Below, in pieces: positions 20,995 to 31,675 of a stretch of DNA of 64,000 bases. How positions within the stretch are numbered: the first letter of the stretch is position 1; every line of letters starts with the position of its first letter. This stretch comes from Microglena sp. YARC (Eukaryota > Chlorophyta > Chlorophyceae > Chlamydomonadales > Chlamydomonadaceae): positions 52,759,578-52,823,577 of the forward strand of contig CM039463.1 of assembly GCA_022414725.1 (NCBI GenBank), written 5' to 3'. A program made the position numbers and the translations under genes. The notes below the pieces were generated by a model, which saw only the letters and a program-made list of their open reading frames with translations, ran no database searches and was not told the DNA's origin.

Positions 20995-21147
20995 TGATCA
21001 TACTTGCGCATGCATTTTAACAAGATCTGGTTGATTATAAAACATGCCTTTACACCAACCGCCATCAACATTAGGGCAAATTTATTTTGTGTCCTGATAA
21101 TCAAGAAGTCCCTCTGGACACATTTGGAGTCAAGTAGGGCACAAGGA

Positions 21148-21330
21148 ACAAGTTTTATGCAGCGTTGCAAGCGAGAGAGTGTCCGCAACAGAGGGACAGG
21201 TGGCAACGGAAGCGAGTTCAAGACCGTTAGCTGACGTGTCAAGCTTCTTTGGCGGTCAGACGGGCAAACAGACAAACGGGGTAACCCTGAGGGCTCCCGA
21301 CCCTTGAAGGGGCCCCCCCCGCCGAAAATG
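21148..21330 (+). repeat. hairpin-capped dispersed element, copy 1
   Basis: Diverged member of a family of about 200 bp that begins aacaagtt..atgcagcgtcgc, contains acaggtggcaacggaagcga and gctgacgtgt, and ends gggggctcc...ggctccgcc. It lies just downstream of the CCT4 stop codon. Other members: 38067, 40690, 41222 (reverse), 59290 (reverse), 62258, 62627. Confidence 0.7.
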
Positions 21331-21433
21331 GAACCATCATCATCATCAATAAACATACCATGCCCACCATGTCCATGGCTCCATATCTCTTGGCTGTGAG
21401 GCTAATGCAGAACAACTCACAGCTCACACATAT

Positions 21434-21438
21434 TTACA
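21434..21438 (-). terminator. candidate poly(A) signal TGTAA of CCT4
   Basis: TGTAA on the minus strand about 70 nt after the CCT4 stop codon. This is the normal poly(A) signal in green algae; the assignment assumes that lineage. Confidence 0.45.
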
Positions 21439-21505
21439 GTTTTCCACTAAACTGGAGACACTCCGACACGAAATAAACACCGGCAGGCTAGGTGGTACAG
21501 TAGAA

Positions 21506-24500
21506 TTATCGGGTAGGTACGATGTCGTCGATCTTCAAGATCATCCTAACAGTCTCGGTTGCAAGAGTGATGGCGCTAGAGGTGACCAGCATAGGTTGGA
21601 CGACATTCTCCTCCAGCATGTTAGTGATGGAACCCTAAAGGGAGGCAGAAGAGGGGTGGGGGGTGGGGGCTATGTTAGTGATGGTGGTGACCACATACAA
21701 CACCTTAAGATGGAGGTAACCCCATTTGATGTAAGGCATTCAATACATCTCTCCAATGTTTTTCACCCAAGGAGGGGGCCCCCCAGACACTAAGGGGTTG
21801 GTCTTTTTAGGGTGGTCGTTGTCGTTGTTGCAACATTTGGCTCATCAACTGGTTGTGCTTGTGTTTGTTCCCCCATCTCCTCAGCAACCACCCTCTCTAC
21901 ACTTCAAGCATCTAGCACCCCTGAGCCAGCCACAGTGCTTACTTTCAGAACCCAGCAACCCACCCTTCAATCCCTCTCTGCCATTCACTCTGCCGGAGCT
22001 CCATTGAGGTATCGTCATTGGGTATCCTTCCCACAGCTCCTCAGTAACCTCCCTTTTCAAACTTCGAACCCGGAAACCCTCCCTCTTCAAACTCCAAACC
22101 TGGGAACCCTCAGACGCGGGAACCCTCCCTCTTCAAACTTAAAACCCAGGAACCCTCTTTAAACTTCGAACCCGAGAACCCTCCCTCTTCAAACTGCAAA
22201 CTCAGGAACCCTCGGACCACAAAGCCCTCCCTCTACAAACTTCAAGCTCGGGAACCCTTCCTCTTCTAACTTCAAACTTCAGAATTGGGAACCCTCTCTC
22301 TTCAAACTTCAAAATCGGGAACCGTCTCTCTTCAAACTTCAAACCTCCCTCTTCAAAATTCAAACCCGGGAAACCTCATACCCAGGAACCCTCCCTCTTC
22401 CAACCTTAAAACTCGGGAACCCTCCCTCTTCAAACATCAGTCCCTGAGCATCCCTTAGCAACCCACCTTCTTCACATTGATGCCAGCGTACTTCTCTCCA
22501 CGGGCGTGCAAGTTCCTGAGCTCCGTGACGATCTGGATAGGGTTGAGCCCAGCGTTCTCAGCCAGGGTGTAGGGAACCACCTCCAGAGCCTCAGCAAATG
22601 CACGCACACAGAAGCTCTCCATACCCTGCAGCGACAACAGTACTTGATTAGCATCCAGCGAATGGGTAGGGTGGGGGCGGGGGGGATTTATTCTTATCTC
22701 ACCAGCCTTGAGATCCACTGCCTACTGAGTGTTGACAACCCAACTCATATCTCAAACAATCTAGAGCAACTCTAACAAAGTGAACACACACTGCGAGCGT
22801 CTATGCCCACGTTGAGCTAAAGCCGGGCTAAGACCAAGATTTTGAAACAGTTCTGGACAGTTAATTCTGCCAGCTTCCAGATGCACTGGGTTGCGATAGC
22901 TTTGGCTAAATAGCCAGTCAGGGCAGCTGCCAAAAAGCTGCTGCTCAAAGCTGAAAAGTAAAGCACTGGAGAACACGTACCGCGAGTGTCTTTGCCCACG
23001 TTGACAGCTGGTAGGTGATTTCTGACTCGGGGGAGGAGCCGCCAGCAATGAGGAATTTCTTCTGGACCAAACAACGCAGCACACACAACTGCAGGTGGGT
23101 TGTGTAGGGTTTGTTGGGTCAAGGGGTTGGATATCATCAGTTTTAATGGGCATCGTTGGCATTTTTAGGTGTTGTTGGGTATTGTTGTGTTGTTTATTGT
23201 CGGTTATTGTTGTGCTGGGTACTGTTGTGTTGAGTATTGTTGTGTTGGGCATTGTTGGTTGTTGTTGTGTTGGTTATTGTTGGTTATTGTTAGTTATTGT
23301 TGGTTATTGTTGTGCTGGGTACTGTTGTGTTGAGTATTGTTGTGTTGGGCATTCTTGGTTATTGTTGTGTTGGTTATTGTTGCTTATTGTTGGTTATTGT
23401 TGTGTTGGGTACTGTTGTGTTGGGCATTGTTGGTTATTGTTGTGTTGGTTATTGTTTCTTATTGTTGGTTATTGTTGTGTTGGGTACTGTTGTGTTGGTT
23501 ATTGTTGCTTATTGTTGGTTATTGTTGCTTATTGTTGGGTACTGTTGTGTTGGTTATTGTTGCTTATTGTTGGTTATTGTTGTGTTGGTTATTGTTGTGC
23601 TGGTTATTGTTGGTTATTGTTGGTTATTGTTGTGTTGGTTATTGTTGTGTTGGTTATTGTTGGTTATTGTTTTGTTGGTTATTGTTGTGCTGGTTATTCT
23701 TGCTTATTGTTGGTCATTGTTGTGTTGGTTATTGTTGCTTATTGTTGGTTATTGTTGTGTTGGTTATTGTTGCTCATTGTTGGTTATTGTTGTGTTGGGT
23801 ACTGTTGTGTTGCTTATTGTTGTGTTGGGCATTGTTGGTTATTGTTGTGTTGGTTATTGTTGGTTATTGTTGTGTTGGTTATTGTTGCTTATTGTTGGTT
23901 ATTGTTGTGTTGGTTATTGTTGTGTTGAGTATTGTTGTGTTGGGCATTGTTGGTTATTGTTGTGTTGGTTATTGTTGCTTATTGTTGGTTATTGTTGTGT
24001 TGGGGACTGTTGTGTTGAGTATTGTTGTGTTGGGCATTGTTGCTTATTGTTGGTTATTGTTGTGTTGGTTATTGTTGGTTATTGTTGGTTATTGTTGTGT
24101 TGGGTACTGTTGTGTTGAGTATTGTTGTGTTGGTTATTGTTGGTTATTGTTGGTTATTGTTGTGTTGGTTATTGTTGTGTTGGGTAGTTTTTGGTAGCGT
24201 TCGGATGGGTAGGGTTTGATGGGTTATGTTATTGTTGGATATTATAAGTTTTGTTGGGTATTGTTGGGTAGTGTTGTGTTGGGTAGTTTTGGATAGCGTT
24301 CGGATAAGTATGACAAGGTAAGCTTATAGGGAGCAGGGGGGTACGGCCAGCACCACTCGAGTGTTGCTCCCTCTACCTCCAAAGCGGGTGAGTCGGGCGA
24401 AGTAGGGGGGACTGCAGGGATGTCTGATCGTGAACGGGAGGAGATGAGGACCCTTGGGGACGCTCTGAGAACTACCCCCCTAGGACTCAAAATCGCTAAC

Positions 24501-27500
24501 AGTGCTCCTACGAGTCCTAGGGGGTTGATGTATATGCTAATGCAAGTGTGTGTGTTTACAGGTGTATATGTATACATTTATGTAAGTATGTGTATATGCG
24601 TACGATAGTCTGTGTGATTACAGGAGTGTGTGTTAACGTTGATGTAAGTGTGTATGTGTGTTTACAGGTGTGTGTTAATGTTGATGTAAGTGTGTGTTTG
24701 TCTACTTGAGTATGTGCGAGTACATGTGTGTGTAAGGCTGTTTAGTTACGTACCGCGTCATGTAGAGATCGGTTCGCCTCCTCCAGCACCAGCTTGTTGC
24801 TGCCTCTCAGCAGTACAGTTGCAGTACGCCCCATGTTGGTGATGCCTGTTACCTTGACCACGCGGCCCTTGCCCACCTCCACCTCCTCCACCAGGTCCGC
24901 AAGCCCAAGCTTCTCAGGCTTCATGTTATCCACATGAGCAATGGGCAGGCAGCCCAAGGTCTTGCTGATGTACTCGATGTCAGAGCGCTCAATGTCCCTG
25001 GGGAGTGAGGGATGGTTTGAGGGGTGATTTGAGGGAAGGAGGGATGGTTTGAGGGGTGGTTTGAGGTAGGTAGTGAGGGAGGGAGGGAAGGATGGGTTGA
25101 GGGGTGGTTTGGAGGAAGGAGGGAGAGATGGATAGGTTGATGGGTGGTTTCAGGGAGGGAGGGAGGGAGGGAGTGGTGGTTTGAGAAAGGGAGGGATGGG
25201 TTGTGCGGTGGTTTGAGGGAGGGAGGGAGGGATGGGTTTAGAGGTGGTTTAAGGGAAGGAGGGAGGGTTGGGTTGAGGGGTGGTTTCAGGGATGGAGGGA
25301 AGGATTGAGGGGTGGTTTGAGGTAAGGAGGGAGGGAGGGGTTGGTGGATGGGTCGAGGGGTTGGGGTGACAAATAAAAGCTTTCTGGACAAGAGGTACTA
25401 GGGTCGTTGAAGTTTCTAAGAAGAGAAATCGACAGTTAGAGGAGACAAATGATTACAGAAACTTGGTTGGGGTCAGACTGGGCACTGGGTGGGGGTGTTA
25501 GATGTGGGTGTTGGTGGAGCAGGAGGTACTAGGGTCTAAGTTGCAGTTTTCAAGAAGAGAAATCAACAGATAAAGTAGACGAGAGAAAGGGACGAATGAT
25601 TACAGAATGCAGCCGAGGTTTTAAATGCCAGAGCGCTCCATGTACCTGGTGATAAGACATACTATTTATGTACGTATTATATGTATTTACTTGCCTGATG
25701 ACCAGGATCTTGGCCTTGGCCAGGTAATGGAGGGAGAGGTCAGTCAGGGCGTCCCTGAGGATGCTCTTCTGTACCAGCAACACGTTGCATCCACTGGCCT
25801 TGATCTTCTTGACCAGGCCAACGGTGTAGTTACGCTCCTCCTTGTAGACACGGTCCATCTGTAGGGGTGGTGGATGAGATTGTCAGGGCACAAAATGAAC
25901 AAAGTAACACCACTTCCCAAGTATTTTGACCAGTCCAACGGTGTAGTTACGCCCCTCCATGTAGACATGGTCCATCTGTGCGTGTACGTGAGTGTATCTG
26001 TGTGTGCATTTGAGTGTGTGCATGTGTTTTAGTGCATGCTCTTCTGCACCAATAGCAAGTTGCATCCACTGGCCTTGATCTTCTTGACCAGGCCAACGGT
26101 GTAGTTACGCCCCTCCATGTAGACATGGTCCATCTGTGCGTGTACGTGAGTGTATCTGTGTGTGCATTTGAGTGTGTGCAAGTGTTTTAGTGCATGCTCT
26201 CCTGCACCAATAGCAAGTTGCATCCACTGGCCTTGATCTTCTTGACCAGTCCAACGGTGTAGTTACGCCCCTCCTTGTAGACACGGTCCATCTGTGCGTG
26301 TATGTGAGTGTATCTGTGTGTGCATTTGAGTGTGTGCATGTGTTTTAGTGCATGCTCTTCTGCACCAATAGCAAGTTGCATCCACTGGCCTTGATCTTCT
26401 TGACCAGGCCAACGGTGTAGTTACGCTCCTCCTTGCAGACACGGTCCATCAGTGCGTGTACGTGAGTGTATCTGTGTGTGCATTTGAGTGTGTGCATGTG
26501 TTTTAGTGCATGCTCTTCTGCACCAATAGCAAGTTGCATCCACTGGCCTTGATCTTCTTGACGAGGCCAACGGTGTAGTTACGCTCCTCCTTGTAGACAC
26601 GGTCCATCTGTGCGTGTACGAGAGTGTAGATAAGCGTTTGTGTGTGTGTTAGAGTGCGTGTGTGTGTGTTTTAGTAGCTGCTCTTCCGCACAAACATGTT
26701 GCATCCACTCAAGTGGCCTTGATTTTCTTGACCAGTCCAACGGAGTAGTTAGGATCCTCCTTGTAGAAACACATACCGGGACAGGAAACAATCTGGGGCA
26801 AGAAACACATACCGTGACAAGTCAGTTGTGGAACTGAGGATGCAAGAAACAAATACCTGGATAGGAAACACACTGGGGCAAGAAACACACCTGGGTGTAG
26901 TCGCTGACTATCACGTTGTTCTCCAAATCAGTCTTAGGGGGGGACAGGCAGAACTGGATCAGTCCAATCTTGGCCTTCTCCATCTTGGAGGGCCCACCAG
27001 CGGCCTTAGCTGTCTTTTGGTCAAACACCAAACCATCAATGAGCTCGGAATCGTCCACTGTGCCGCCCACCTTGTTAACGATCTTGATGTCGTTGAGATC
27101 AAGCCTACAGCGAACATGTGAGGGATGAGTGTGTGTGCATGTGTGTGTACCGGCATATGTGTGCACAAGGGCAACAATTTGAGGGGTAGGCCAGAAATCA
27201 CTGTCTTGTTAGGTTAAACTTGTGCTTGATCCGCTCAGAATCGTCCACTGTGCCGCCCACCTTTTTGACTATCTTACTGTCGCTGAGATCAAGCCTACGG
27301 GAACCATGTGTGTGCCATGTCAGGGCATGTGGGTGTGTGCTTGTGTGTGCCACGTGAGGGCTTGAGTGTGTATGCATTTGTGTGTACGTGCATGTGTGTG
27401 CATGTCAGTAACAATTTGAGGGTTAGGCCAGGAATCACTCTGTTTTCCTTTGTTAGGTTGCACTGGCACTCAATGCTCACAAGTGTTTGTAGTGCCGCCC

Positions 27501-30500
27501 ACCATCTCTACAATTTCGGAATAAGTGGTGTCCAGGGTTCTTTTAATTGCGGGCCTCTCTCTGTAAACCATGTACCTAAGGGTTTTAGGGAACAAACACA
27601 TTTTCAGGCCATATTCCCGACAATTCTCTATGGATTTCCAGAATTTCAGGCCATATTTGAGGTACGGCATATAACCTACGACCTGTTTAGAAAAACGAAT
27701 TTCAAATCATGCGCTGTAAATCTACAACAAACTCTGCACTCAGCAATTCACATGTTGGGGTTAGCTGGACTCTGGACCTTCAGGGCAGCGTCCACGGCCA
27801 TGGGGGAGAGGAGGTTGGAGTACTGGGGACACCACCTTACTGCTGAGGGAGGTGGTGGCTGCATTGGCCTCTATATGTTAACCTAGTTCCCAAGGTCCTA
27901 GACAACACTGGTCTCTCTCTATTTACAAACTCTGCACTCAGCCACTCACATGTTGGGGTTAGCTGGATTCTGGACCTTCAGTGCAGCGTCTACAGCCATG
28001 GGGGAGAGGAGGTTGGAATACTGGGACACCACCTTACTGCTGAGGGAGGTGGTGGCAGCTTTAAGCAAAGCCTCGCGGTCAGCCAAGTCAACGGGGATAG
28101 AGATGCTCTCCAAAACCTGCACAAGCGGTGGACACACGGATTATTACACCTGGCAAGCGTCACACATATTGTTGTGGGAAGCTGACAAGAAACCACAGAC
28201 CACCCCACCCCATCCCCACACCCCACCCACATGGATGAATACACCTGGCACACGTCACACATATCATTGGGGGAAGCTGCCAAGAACCCACTGACCATCC
28301 CACCCCATTCCCACACCCCACCCACACGGATTATTACACTTGGCACATGTCACACACAAATCATTAAAGGAAGCTGACAAGAACCCACTGACCACTCCAA
28401 CCCACAATATCCCACCCACACGGGATTAATACAAGAACCATGCAATACATATAATTCCTCCACTTCAGTCAACTATCACTCACACTCCCCAACCCGCATA
28501 CCGCACAAGCATGTCTGTGGTCCCCCCCCCATCCACACACTCCATCCAGTCACTCTCCCCCTCCACTCCCCCACCACCCTCCATACACCTGCGCCTGAGA
28601 TCATCAAACTACCCGATGTCCTGGATTCCTCAGGTTGCTGGCTTGGCTTGTGCCACCTCCTAGGGAGAGAATCCCCTGAACAAAAAACATCGCGCCTTTT
28701 CCCAGCCCACACACCTCACAAGTCTTGCCGGCAGCCTTGTTGAGTGAGTCAGTAATCATCCACTCATCCCCCCTAATTCTATTTCTCCTAACCCACACTC
28801 CTCACAAGCCTCCAAGGCAGCCTTGTTGAATGAGTCAGAAATCACAGTGGGGTGCACTCCCCTCAACAAAACAAATCACTCCTTTTCACAGCCCACACCT
28901 TACAAGCCTTGCTGGCAGCCTTGTTGAGTGAGTCAGTAATCATCTACTCATACCCCTAATTTGATTTCTCCCAACCCACACTTCTCACAAGTCTCCAAGC
29001 TGTCTTGTTGAATGAGTCAGGTAGCACAGTGGGGTGCTCTCCCCTCAAAACACAAATCGCTCCTACATCCCAACCCACACACCTCTCAAGCCTTGCCGGC
29101 AGCCTTGTTGAATGACACAATAATTGTCTACTCATCCCTCCTAATTTGATTTCTCCCGACCCACACTCCTCACAAGCTTCCGAGGCTGCCTTGTTGAAAG
29201 AGTTAGAAATCACAGTGGAGTACTCTCCCCTCAACAAAACAAATCGCTCCTGCATCCCAACCCACACACCCCACAAACCTTCCTGGCAGCCTTGTTGAAT
29301 GAGTCAGGAAACAAAGTGGGGTGCATTCTCCTCAACAACAAAACTCACTCATATATCCCGACCCACACACCTCACAAGCCTTGGTGGCAGCCTTGTTGAA
29401 CGAGTCAGAAATCACAGTGGGGTGGACTCCCTTCTCCAGGAGCTCCTGGCACTTCTTGAGCAAGGCGCCGCAGATGACCACCACAGAGGTGGTTCCATCA
29501 CCGGCCACCACATCCTGGGACTTAGACAGCTCCACCAACATTTTGGCAGCTGGCTGCTGCACCAGCATCTTCTGCAGGATGGTGGCTCCGTCGTTGGTGA
29601 TCAGAACCTCACCATTAGCAGATTGGACCTGCGATGGGTGGCCGGGTACAGTTGATATGAGAGGATGGCTTGATCTGAGAGGGTGGTTCTGAAAATATAC
29701 AAGCCTCCAAGAGGGTAAGACATGACACATGGCGCATGGGGCAGTTGCAATGCACAGATACAATTGACACGAATAACAGACATGGCCGGTTTGAGTCGAA
29801 TAAGAAAAAGAAAGTAGGGAACAGATGCACAGGCGCAAACAAATGCACATGCATGGGCTTATGCAAGCCTTCAGGTGGGTAACACATGACGCATGGGGCA
29901 TAGGGAGGTTGTATTTCAAAGATACATTCAACACGAGAGATGGCCCATACCCCACACCTTATGGCACAAGCGATTTGGAGCAGATCACTACCCTAGCCAA
30001 TGCTGGTGCCTGGTTTTTTTTCTTTTTTTTTCTTAGCAGCTTCTCGGCGGGTCCTTGAGCCAACGACTGTGTTGCACCCAAACATTTCAGCAGTTTTGAA
30101 CTGCTGAGTGTGTCAGCTTCAAGGTGCACTGGGTTGCGCTAGGTAGGCTGAATGGCCAGTCAGAGGAGCCGCCTAGAAGCTGCTGCGTGTAGCTGACAAG
30201 AAAGACACTGGCTGGTACACAGTCATTACACGCATGGGTAAAAACATTCACCTGAATACTCATCATGAGTGACATGCTGCAAAGCACACACCACGTGAAT
30301 GATTTGGGCCAGATCACTTTCTTAAGTAGAGCTTCATGGTAGTCAGATCTACCCGAGACGGACATTAAAAGCCACAGTGGTTGCTGCATGCAAATCTATT
30401 ATTCGATCAGAGCCCCAGTGGACATGAAGTACAACCTGAACTGCCTGAGTGGCATATCTGTCTGATCTATTGATTCAGACACTTCAGATCTACTCATATG

Positions 30501-31184
30501 AACCAAAGTGGGACTGGCACCTGCCGGATATCTACTACTGTACTGCGCATGGGGGCTTGTGAGGGCTAGAAGAAGCCTTGCATGACATGTGTGAAGGAAA
30601 TGCAATGGCAGAGGATGCCTTGGCAGCAGAAAGGGCGGCATCACCCTCATCATGAGGTGGTGTCAGGCAGAATCTGGACTGCTGTTGAAGTGATAAGCAG
30701 CAAAAAGAGGGTGAATAGTGGTCAGGTGGTTACTACTTCAACCACCATACACTCTCAGCCCTACTAAGTGTCAGGATCCCAATGGCTGCTGCTCGAACGT
30801 TCACAATATCTTCTTGCTGACATTTGAATGGTCTGCTCAGTTCTTACCATCTTGTCCATTCCTCTAGGACCCAGGCTTGTCCTGACAGCATCAGCTACAG
30901 CCTTGGCAGCCTCAATGTTGGTTGTCCTAACATCCTTCTTCTTCGTGCTCTCCCTGCAGGTGGTGGGATGGGAGACGGAAATTAGTTGGGACAAGGCAAG
31001 GCCAGAAGATTTTATCAGGCGCAACATGGGCGTTTCATGACGCCTCATTCAAAACTCGATCATGATGGAGTGGCGTTGGCGAGATTTGGCGGTCCCAGGT
31101 GTTGCGGGCATCCGAATGGGCCATGAACAAGGTAAATACGCACTTGTAAGATTCGTTCTTCTTCTTTACGAATGTCTGAGCCAT
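21506..31184 (-). CDS. CCT4: T-complex protein 1 subunit delta (CCT4), complete
   Basis: Ten exons in transcript order: 31144-31184, 30848-30953, 29371-29628, 27950-28116, 26891-27104, 25695-25858, 24754-24997, 22981-23088, 22467-22625, 21506-21634. All phases agree and the product is 529 aa, close to the family's roughly 535-540. CCT4 is one of eight subunits of the cytosolic TRiC/CCT ring chaperonin, which folds actin, tubulin and other proteins using ATP. Visible landmarks: [11 protein letters not shown] (about 39-49), NDGATIL (61-67), the nucleotide-binding GDGTTS (92-97), delta-type [15 protein letters not shown], the [20 protein letters not shown] segment, [15 protein letters not shown], and the C-terminal [12 protein letters not shown]. 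Exon 6 ends at a GC donor (AG then gcaagt). The usual GGG-A of the ATP-site loop reads GGSS here (414-417). Introns of 190-1665 bp are filled with duplicated exon edges. The gene is divergent from the HDAC gene. Confidence 0.95.
21850..22460. repeat. ~30-bp tandem repeat in CCT4 intron 9
   Basis: Fifteen or more irregular copies of gggaaccctccctcttcaaa with cttcaaac, between 22020 and 22440, preceded by diverged copies. The donor of exon 9 (gtgggt on the minus strand) abuts the array. A fragment resembling the gtgtcgggagactc family (tttttcacccaaggaggg) lies at about 21760. Confidence 0.75.
22790..22976 (+). repeat. dispersed family with cactgggttgcg core, copy in CCT4 intron 8
   Basis: About 180 bp with cagttctggacagttaattc, cttccagatgcactgggttg, ccagtcagggcagctgcc and agctgctgctcaaagctgaa. 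It shares this order with copies at about 30050-30215 and 51160-51345. A duplicated end of CCT4 exon 8 (tatgcccacgttga) precedes it. Confidence 0.65.
23105..24295. repeat. TTGTTG-rich minisatellite in CCT4 intron 7
   Basis: About 1.1 kb of attgttggttattgttgtgt-type units of 9-18 bp. All three plus frames stay open for hundreds of codons with a Leu/Val/Ile/Cys/Tyr composition; these are repeat artefacts, not membrane proteins. The rest of the intron to 24750 has GTGT-rich repeats (24540-24735). Confidence 0.9.
24998..25380. repeat. GGGA-rich repeats in CCT4 intron 6
   Basis: Plus-strand units such as gagggagggagggatgggtt and gaggggtggtttgagg. On the transcribed strand these are polypyrimidine blocks leading to the acceptor of exon 7, so the array looks like repeated acceptor tract. 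A short copy of exon 7 coding (agagcgctccatgtac) lies near 25630. Confidence 0.7.
25859..26795. repeat. 158-bp acceptor-side array of CCT4 exon 6
   Basis: Five copies, the central ones at an exact 158-bp period (ccatctg at about 25972, 26130, 26288, 26446, 26604). Each repeats the first roughly 70 nt of exon 6 ([20 protein letters not shown] on the minus strand), usually with an AG before the ATG, and ends in a gtgtgcatttgagtgtgtgc spacer. A diverged copy ends near 26760. Confidence 0.85.
27105..27870. repeat. edge duplications in CCT4 intron 4
   Basis: Copies of the exon 5 start with its acceptor side lie at about 27225-27300 and, more diverged, at 27480-27530. A copy of the exon 4 end ([17 protein letters not shown], gtgaattgc donor) lies at about 27740-27860. 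All read on the minus strand. Confidence 0.7.
28120..29370. repeat. edge duplications in CCT4 intron 3
   Basis: Nine or so copies between 28600 and 29370 repeat the end of exon 3 ([18 protein letters not shown], minus strand) with the gtgtgtgggt donor; spacing about 90-130 bp. From 28120 to 28440 a roughly 95-bp intron unit (ggattattacacctggca) recurs three or four times. Confidence 0.8.
30045..30215 (+). repeat. dispersed family with cactgggttgcg core, copy in CCT4 intron 2
   Basis: Contains catttcagcagttttgaact, gcttcaaggtgcactgggtt, ggccagtcagaggagccgcc and gaagctgctgcgtgtagctg in the same order as the copies in intron 8 and at 51160. The remainder of the 1.2-kb intron 2 (29629-30847) looks mostly unique, with a T-run at about 30012-30030. 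Confidence 0.65.
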
Positions 31185-31675
31185 GATGCTGCTGGCTCTC
31201 TAAAAGCTGAGATTCAGAACGATGATTGAAAATCAACTAGCGGGACAGTTAGCAGCTTCCAGAAGTCGACAGGAGAACAAAGGATTGTATAGATCAAGTA
31301 TGCACAGGCTACAAATGTGAACAAGCCTTGATCTTTGAGTTGTTAGCGCGCGAATTTCGAGTTCTCGAAGTTGGCAAACGCCTGGTTGCTGCCTGAGGCC
31401 ATACCGGCACTACACCTTGGAACCTACCAAAAATACCCAATCGACCCCCAAGGCGAAGGTCCCAACCCACCACGAGGCCGCGCCAACTTTCACTGGTTCG
31501 TTTTCCTTTTCGTCGCGGACCCTATCGGAAGCTGGCCAATATGCTCCACCGTCAAGGGTTTTGTTCGACGCATCTTTATCTAAAGCACAGACGGGCTTTC
31601 GTTCCCTCAGATCACTTCTCCCGTCGAAATATATGCACCCAGGTAGTAGCTCCACGAGGGCATAGACTCATTGCC
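31185..31675. promoter_or_regulatory. divergent CCT4/HDAC intergenic promoter region
   Basis: The 491 bp between the two start codons is the longest sequence free of tandem repeats among the genes and must hold both promoters and 5' UTRs. No TATA-type box stands out. A shared bidirectional promoter is inferred from the head-to-head arrangement only. Confidence 0.5.

Noticed and set aside
23095..24219. Several plus-strand frames of 270-286 codons rich in Leu, Val, Ile, Cys
   Set aside because: They overlap in all three frames of a TTGTTG minisatellite inside a CCT4 intron; the membrane-protein look is a composition artefact.
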